Position numbers and translations under genes: made by a program. Below are positions 59,318 through 64,000 of a stretch of DNA of 64,000 nt, in pieces. Origin of the DNA: Agarophyton chilense (Eukaryota; Rhodophyta; Florideophyceae; Gracilariales; Gracilariaceae); contig JARGXX010000027.1 of NCBI GenBank assembly GCA_030374765.1, positions 62,001 to 126,000 on the forward strand, given 5' to 3'. How positions within the stretch are numbered: position 1 is the first letter of the stretch; each line of letters opens with the position of its first letter. A model generated the notes under the pieces. The model did no database searches and was not told the DNA's origin. It worked only from the letters and a program-made list of their open reading frames with translations.

Positions 59318-60052
59318 ATGGCTGCTTACTCCATCACCGCCTTCGCTCTTTCACCTTCGCCTCTTGTTCGCTCGCTGCGGCCGTCGAACAACGTCGCATA
59401 CTGCCGCAGCTCCAGCTCCAAAAGAAGCGTACAGTATACTGCCCAATTGCCGCGCAGCGCGGCTCCAGCAACTCCGCCCGTTGCTACAACATCCGTCTCG
59501 CCGAGAGCTAAGCAATTAATCGAACAACAGATACAAAACCCAATATTCGATCCACGCCTTCTGGACAATTCCTTTGGCCCCATGTTTTCCGACTTGCAGG
59601 CTCAATCCCCGCCAGCTTTTGTGCGCTCTTCGCACGTCCCAGATACCACGTCACTAGCCCACCGCTTCGCAATTGACACCATCGCCGAACACTCGGAGGA
59701 AGCCATCGAAGCAGCGCGCGCCTATATATTGCGCGTCTATCCGCGCATCGATCAGCCGGGTGGAGCTCTCTGGCCATCTCAGAGAGCCGTCGCTTGTTGG
59801 CGCGATCTTTCCGCCTTTGCCCGTGTAGCAGCATACTTGGCAATTTGTGAAAATGGTCTGTCCACTCGCGGCATGCACATCATGCAGCAGGTATATTATG
59901 AGATGAATGTCCCTTTGGATGCGGTACGAACCGGTGTGCATTGTATTCGGGAACAACTTGCTGACCGTGCCGCGTACAACAATGATTCAGAGGCCTCAAA
60001 AATTGTGCGAACTGCCTTTGACCAGTTACTCGGCTACCTCTCTACTTTCTAA
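59318..60052 (+). CDS. nuclear-encoded phycobiliprotein-like (phycobilisome superfamily) protein
   Basis: 244 aa from the ATG at 59318 (CACAATGG). Residues 1-60 are Ser, Pro, Arg and Ala-rich without acidic residues, a probable plastid transit peptide. From about 113 the phycobilisome globin pattern is clear: HRFAIDTIAEHSEEAIEAAR, YPRIDQPGGALWPSQRAVAC (helix B-E region), then WRDLSAFARVAAYLAICENG and the helix F-G part MNVPLDAVRTGVHCIREQLADRAA, ending LLGYLSTF. Cys 160 with R162 and D163 corresponds to the bilin-binding Cys 84-x-R-D of phycocyanin and allophycocyanin. Red algal phycobiliprotein alpha/beta genes are plastid-encoded, so a nuclear copy is unusual. It could bind a bilin, act in assembly, or belong to a side family of bilin-related globins. 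Confidence 0.75.
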   Translation: MAAYSITAFALSPSPLVRSLRPSNNVAYCRSSSSKRSVQYTAQLPRSAAPATPPVATTSVSPRAKQLIEQQIQNPIFDPRLLDNSFGPMFSDLQAQSPPAFVRSSHVPDTTSLAHRFAIDTIAEHSEEAIEAARAYILRVYPRIDQPGGALWPSQRAVACWRDLSAFARVAAYLAICENGLSTRGMHIMQQVYYEMNVPLDAVRTGVHCIREQLADRAAYNNDSEASKIVRTAFDQLLGYLSTF

Positions 60053-60315
60053 ACGGCCTTCTTGCCCTGTGCTTTCCATTTCTCCTAACCGTACCCTTTT
60101 TCTTCTGCCTGCTTAGGCTCAGCCATGGCTTCGCCACGCTTGGCCCCTCCACGTATCCCATTCCGTGACCGTCACGCAAACCTGTGCGCCTCGCTCCCGT
60201 GTAACGCCCGCCCCTCATCTCCTCAAACGTTGTACATGCGTCTGGTTGTCGCACCGAATTGTGTCGTGTAGTAGACATTCATCGCCAGGCGCCGCTATCT
60301 TGTGTAATCTGCCGC

Positions 60316-62421
60316 ATGCACGTCAAGGACCTTACCGCGCGCTTCGAGCGCCCCATTCTTGTGGAAACAACTTTACCCCCTGATGCCGTGCCGGTGCCAC
60401 AACTCTCTGGCTCGTCAGTATCGGAATTGCGCCAACGTTTCGAACAAGCCGTTATTGACGAGCAAAAAGAAGTCATTAATGATGAACCTATGCCGAAACA
60501 GCGTGCTGATACGCTGCAACTACCAACCCAGACTCCCTCTGCGGGCAACGAAGCGCGTGGTCTTTCTGCCCCCGCCATAACAACATTTACGAGATTTCCA
60601 TCAGCACTACTTCCTGCAAACGGAAAATCATCTGCCCCCTCAATTGGCAATGCTCCGTTCGAGGAAGACGAAGGACGAGATTCCGCACCCATCGAACGCC
60701 CATCTCAGAGTATTGACGCACAACCCGCGCTTCCTTTTTGCAACACAACTGAACAGAATACGGACCAAATCACAAACGACCTGCAACAAAGCGCACCGAA
60801 ACAACCACAGCGCTTGCCTTCTGAATTTACTGAGGCTTCTTGTACACACTCTCAATCGATGATATCAGGCAGCACTATTTCTCCAACGTCAGACTTTGTG
60901 CCTCAAACGATTGATGACGTAGGTATCATTCCAGACGTCAGCGAAGGGGAATTGGATGACATTGATGGCATCGAAAGAGTGGATGACTACGACTCTCAAG
61001 AAGATAGCCAATTATCCTACTCCTCTTCTGACGATCAGAATGATACATTTCAGCGCGCTGAGACCCTCAGTGATCCACAAGTATCTTATCGAACCGAAGG
61101 CGGTGAGTCATTGCACATCGTAGAGGGCTCTTATTCACAGCAAGAAGGCGATAGCACAAATGACGACTGCAGCGACTACAATAGCGATCAGAGCGAAGAG
61201 GAACAAGAGCGTGTTGTGTTCTCCGAACTCGCGAATACCTTGAGAACACAGAGTCAGTCACACCAAACATACAGCGGCTATTCGTATAGCCATGAGACCG
61301 CTCCTCTGTCCTCGTTTCATGAGTCTCCTATTCCTTCACAAGCGCTGTTCTCAAGGGCGATTACATGCTCTACCAGTGAAGGTTTCAAAAGCGCAAACAA
61401 TGATTTCGTTTCGGCTTCGGACTGCGGACCGCCAGGGGCTCCACTCGATTCTACACCGCGAAAAAGTTTGCAAGAAGAAGCAAATACCCCTTACAATTCA
61501 ACCGTGCCCTTTCCTTCGGCACCTACTGTTCCCCACGCATCATCTCCTCCCACGTCAGTACGCGCGTTGGAAAACACTGCACTATTTATGAAACAAGATC
61601 ATTCTTTGGACGAAGCTGCTTCTGAAGAGGAACTGGAACTTAAAGTGTATAGTCAAAACCGTGTTTGCGTTCATGGATCTATCAAACGCCTCCCGAAAGC
61701 AAAGGTTCTGATTGCTAGAAGAAGGGGTCAGAGTGTCAATTTAGACACAAGCACCAGTAGGGGTGATACAGGGCGACCAGAGAGGAATGCAGCTGTATCA
61801 GCGGATGAAATTGGAAGGCGCCGGCTCGTTCGTGATATCTCAAACCCTGGAGATTTCTTCGCTGGTCAAGTGAGCATGGTGCAGCGAACATCGGAAAATG
61901 ATTTAAGGGAATCAGAAGTGCAAGCGGAAGAATATGACTCACCTCCTTCTCCGAGACGGAAACCGCTTGGGGAATTGAGGACATTCCATCGACAACAGCA
62001 GCGACACGACGCATTTCGAAAGCGATATGATGAATTCATTGATGCCGAAGGTTTGAACAGAACACCAAATTCTGAAGAATCCAGCGTTTCTGAGTCTGAT
62101 CTGCTTGAGGAGAAGGGATCAAGTAAAATGAAATATCGGCCTCGAATGAAACTGTTTGGGAGAAAAAACGCAGCTGTTGGCAAATTGGAGAAGGATCGGT
62201 TGCGGGCAAAGCGGCACGAGAAGCGAAAGGAGGACATTGCGCGTAGGAGTACCATCTTGAGCGGGGCTCTGGATCGGGTTTCTATGGCTGCTGATCCCTG
62301 GATTGACTTCATCACAGACGCGAAGGCCATGCCTGTACCGGAAAAGTCACGGGGATCTTTAAGGCGCGCTGTGAAGCGATTGTTTGGTGGAAAGGGAAAA
62401 CAAGGCTTAATCAAGGAGTGA
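60316..62421 (+). CDS. large acidic, disordered protein of unknown function
   Basis: 701 aa from the ATG at 60316. Open sequence continues upstream to 60259, and an exon starting at the strong ATG at 60125 (GCCATGG) could be joined by a 70-75 bp intron starting at GTAACG (60201), so the N-terminus is uncertain. The protein is rich in Ser, Glu, Asp and Gln with no transmembrane helix. It has an acidic central region (SEGELDDIDGIERVDDYDSQ) and a C-terminal third with charged helical segments (RKPLGELRTFHRQQQRHDAF, LEKDRLRAKRHEKRKEDIAR), ending in a basic SLRRAVKRLFGGKGKQG. No family recognised. A regulatory or scaffold role would be a guess. Confidence 0.7.
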   Translation: MHVKDLTARFERPILVETTLPPDAVPVPQLSGSSVSELRQRFEQAVIDEQKEVINDEPMPKQRADTLQLPTQTPSAGNEARGLSAPAITTFTRFPSALLPANGKSSAPSIGNAPFEEDEGRDSAPIERPSQSIDAQPALPFCNTTEQNTDQITNDLQQSAPKQPQRLPSEFTEASCTHSQSMISGSTISPTSDFVPQTIDDVGIIPDVSEGELDDIDGIERVDDYDSQEDSQLSYSSSDDQNDTFQRAETLSDPQVSYRTEGGESLHIVEGSYSQQEGDSTNDDCSDYNSDQSEEEQERVVFSELANTLRTQSQSHQTYSGYSYSHETAPLSSFHESPIPSQALFSRAITCSTSEGFKSANNDFVSASDCGPPGAPLDSTPRKSLQEEANTPYNSTVPFPSAPTVPHASSPPTSVRALENTALFMKQDHSLDEAASEEELELKVYSQNRVCVHGSIKRLPKAKVLIARRRGQSVNLDTSTSRGDTGRPERNAAVSADEIGRRRLVRDISNPGDFFAGQVSMVQRTSENDLRESEVQAEEYDSPPSPRRKPLGELRTFHRQQQRHDAFRKRYDEFIDAEGLNRTPNSEESSVSESDLLEEKGSSKMKYRPRMKLFGRKNAAVGKLEKDRLRAKRHEKRKEDIARRSTILSGALDRVSMAADPWIDFITDAKAMPVPEKSRGSLRRAVKRLFGGKGKQGLIKE

Positions 62422-63409
62422 GTGAACACCGAACTTGCACAGCCATATCTCGGGCATTTTCTCGTTTACAACAGGAAGATAATTGAAACGGTGACACTCG
62501 TTTGAAAGGTCGATTTAAGCTCTTGTACCAGAGGTACTACGGGTTGTTTATGATGAGCCGCATCTGCATCTTCAGCGTAATGAATTCGTACGGGCTCCTT
62601 CAACGACGGAAACTTCGAATGGTCGAGGTTAAAAGATGTATCGCATTAAACAAAGCAAACCGCAAACCGGACTACCCAAGCCTCTTTGATCATCGGTGCT
62701 TTTTGACCATAGACGCTCTAGAACTTGTGCTTTGGTTCTCTGAGTCCTCCCTCACCAACGCATAAACGGTTGAAAGGCACGCTGTAGTTTTTCACCTCCA
62801 GAGCTAACTGTATTTGGTGTTGATTCGACACATTCTGGCCCCAATTGCACATCAACCTCCGAAAGTCGACACTCTCGACTCTGTAGCCGTTAAATGAATG
62901 TCGGTGCCTCCAGCTTCTGTAGTTGATCATGATTATTAGATTCGTCGTCTAAGCAAAGGGCGATACTGCCGGAGCTGTTCAAAGCCCTTCAGGGCCGAAG
63001 TGGCACTGGGGCAGACACGTTTTGCCCCGGGATACTACCCGACATCTGTCACAAGGGCTTTCACCTGCCTGGCTAACATGCATCAAAGATGCAACGCGGT
63101 GAGGCATTTTGTTCCCCAGCAACAGCACTTCACAGCAGGGCACATTAAAGCTAAACGTTGTGTCCTTCATGCCAATGTAAAGGAACTGACGTGGAAGTAA
63201 ACAGATCTGGCCAGAAACATAGCAGATACGGCTTTCAAGGCATGGGGAAGGGAAAGCCTAAAATGTAATCTTGTGGTGAAGCAACGAGCTGGACCAGCAT
63301 GGTGGGCGAAGAAGGTATGACAGAAGCTTTTCATGAAGCCCATACATAGGGGGAGCCCTGAGTACAAAAGCTGAAGCCACGAAGCTAATCACGGGGTAAT
63401 CATGAAGAT
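62422..63409. other. intergenic, no gene recognised
   Basis: Nearly 1 kb between convergent genes. Short open frames at 62502-62765 and 63000-63200 have no motifs. Confidence 0.5.
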
Positions 63410-64000
63410 TCAGATACCTTGTAAAGTACGAATCAAGTCATCAATGGAATTGATGACCTTATCCTTGTCCACGCTGTGGTAAACGATGGTCTCCGCGATG
63501 CATTCAGTTTCCCGCAGAGCATTCTTGAACTCTGTGTCTTCTACTTGATGTGATAGATTAGCCATCTGCGTAGCTTTTCCCCAAAGGTCGTCTTCATCTA
63601 GTACAGCGTTGATAAGCGACGAGGAGTTTGCCATTTGAATATGAATCGGCTTTGTCTTTTCAGCGAGCTTTTTGGCAAGATCTTCTATCAACGCACTTTG
63701 TATTTGGCATTCGCGCTCAAAAAGTCGCTTTGAGTGGTTCACCTTCTCTTCCAGAGCCTCTATTTCATCGTATGCTTTCTGAAGGGATTGAGGCGAGGGC
63801 GTCGATGGTGCTGACATCGACTTAGCGCTGGCGCTTTCGCTGGAGGGAATCATCATTCTCAGAGTTCCTCCATGCCAAAACCTGCTTTTTGGTTTGAGAC
63901 GTTCGGCGGGGCTGTACTCACGGCAACGGCACTTGAGACATATGTTTCCTAGTCGGGTGTCTTCCACCGGCTTTCGCGTGCTGGACGTCGTCGCACAGCG
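63410..64000 (-). CDS. coiled-coil protein, 5' end outside the window
   Basis: The frame stays open to the right edge without a supported ATG, so the gene, or its last exon, continues beyond 64000. The visible C-terminal part (about 185 residues) has a coiled coil (AYDEIEALEEKVNHSKRLFE to LAKKLAEKTK), then a helical tail ending VINSIDDLIRTLQGI. The order of coiled coil followed by a short two-helix tail is loosely like TSG101/Vps23 proteins of ESCRT-I, but the match is too weak to name it. A GTGAGT donor-like site on the minus strand near 63917 may mean that residues before MMIPSSES are intron. Confidence 0.55.
   Translation of the reverse strand, partial: RCATTSSTRKPVEDTRLGNICLKCRCREYSPAERLKPKSRFWHGGTLRMMIPSSESASAKSMSAPSTPSPQSLQKAYDEIEALEEKVNHSKRLFERECQIQSALIEDLAKKLAEKTKPIHIQMANSSSLINAVLDEDDLWGKATQMANLSHQVEDTEFKNALRETECIAETIVYHSVDKDKVINSIDDLIRTLQGI

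Overview
This is nuclear DNA from a photosynthetic eukaryote, most likely a red alga of the florideophyte type (Chondrus-like). That identification is inference. The evidence for it is as follows. Most genes have one uninterrupted exon, and the three clear spliced genes (23915, 33731, 40792) have short 82-110 bp introns with GT/AG ends and, in two of them, good branch sites. Several proteins start with plastid-type transit peptides (ABC1 kinase, HNH protein, CtpA protease). One gene (59318) encodes a phycobilisome-superfamily protein behind a transit-like leader. Secreted proteins carry Ser/Pro 'PSASAS' linkers, and gene clusters alternate with AT-richer stretches holding decayed retroelements.

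Layout. 0.6-3.9 kb: divergent HNH nuclease and ABC1 kinase genes sharing a promoter with paired CACGTG motifs. 4-10 kb: repeat-rich stretch with two non-LTR retrotransposon remnants, foldback motifs and one small secreted-protein gene. 10-21 kb: ABC half-transporter, NEDD8 E1 regulatory subunit, a five-finger C2H2 protein, a CDCA7-like zinc protein and a membrane alpha/beta-hydrolase. 21-33 kb: a spliced four-TM MARVEL-like gene, a giant secreted malectin/IPT/beta-propeller protein and a second secreted protein. 33.7-44.3 kb: a compact, largely GC-rich gene island (DUF2235 hydrolase, ZNHIT2, CtpA protease, two LEA-like proteins, Vma12, serine palmitoyltransferase small subunit, PCF11), with a 16-bp CACGTG tandem array between the divergent Vma12 and SPT genes. 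44-55 kb: two paralogous C2H2 genes in long gene-poor DNA. 55-64 kb: PHO80-type cyclin, AS8-like glycine-rich membrane protein, phycobiliprotein-like protein, a long disordered protein and a coiled-coil protein running off the window.

The genes do not form one pathway. Plastid housekeeping (ABC1K, HNH, CtpA, phycobiliprotein-like), RNA and ubiquitin-like machinery (PCF11, ZNHIT2, NAE1), endomembrane/lipid functions (Vma12, SPT subunit, DUF2235, ABHD) and extracellular proteins are interleaved. Promoters fall into two apparent classes. TATA boxes lie about 90-165 bp before the ATG of secreted, zinc-finger and LEA-like genes. Several housekeeping promoters instead carry CACGTG. The most unusual items are the nuclear phycobiliprotein-like gene, the CACGTG array and the MGC-type LEA-like protein.
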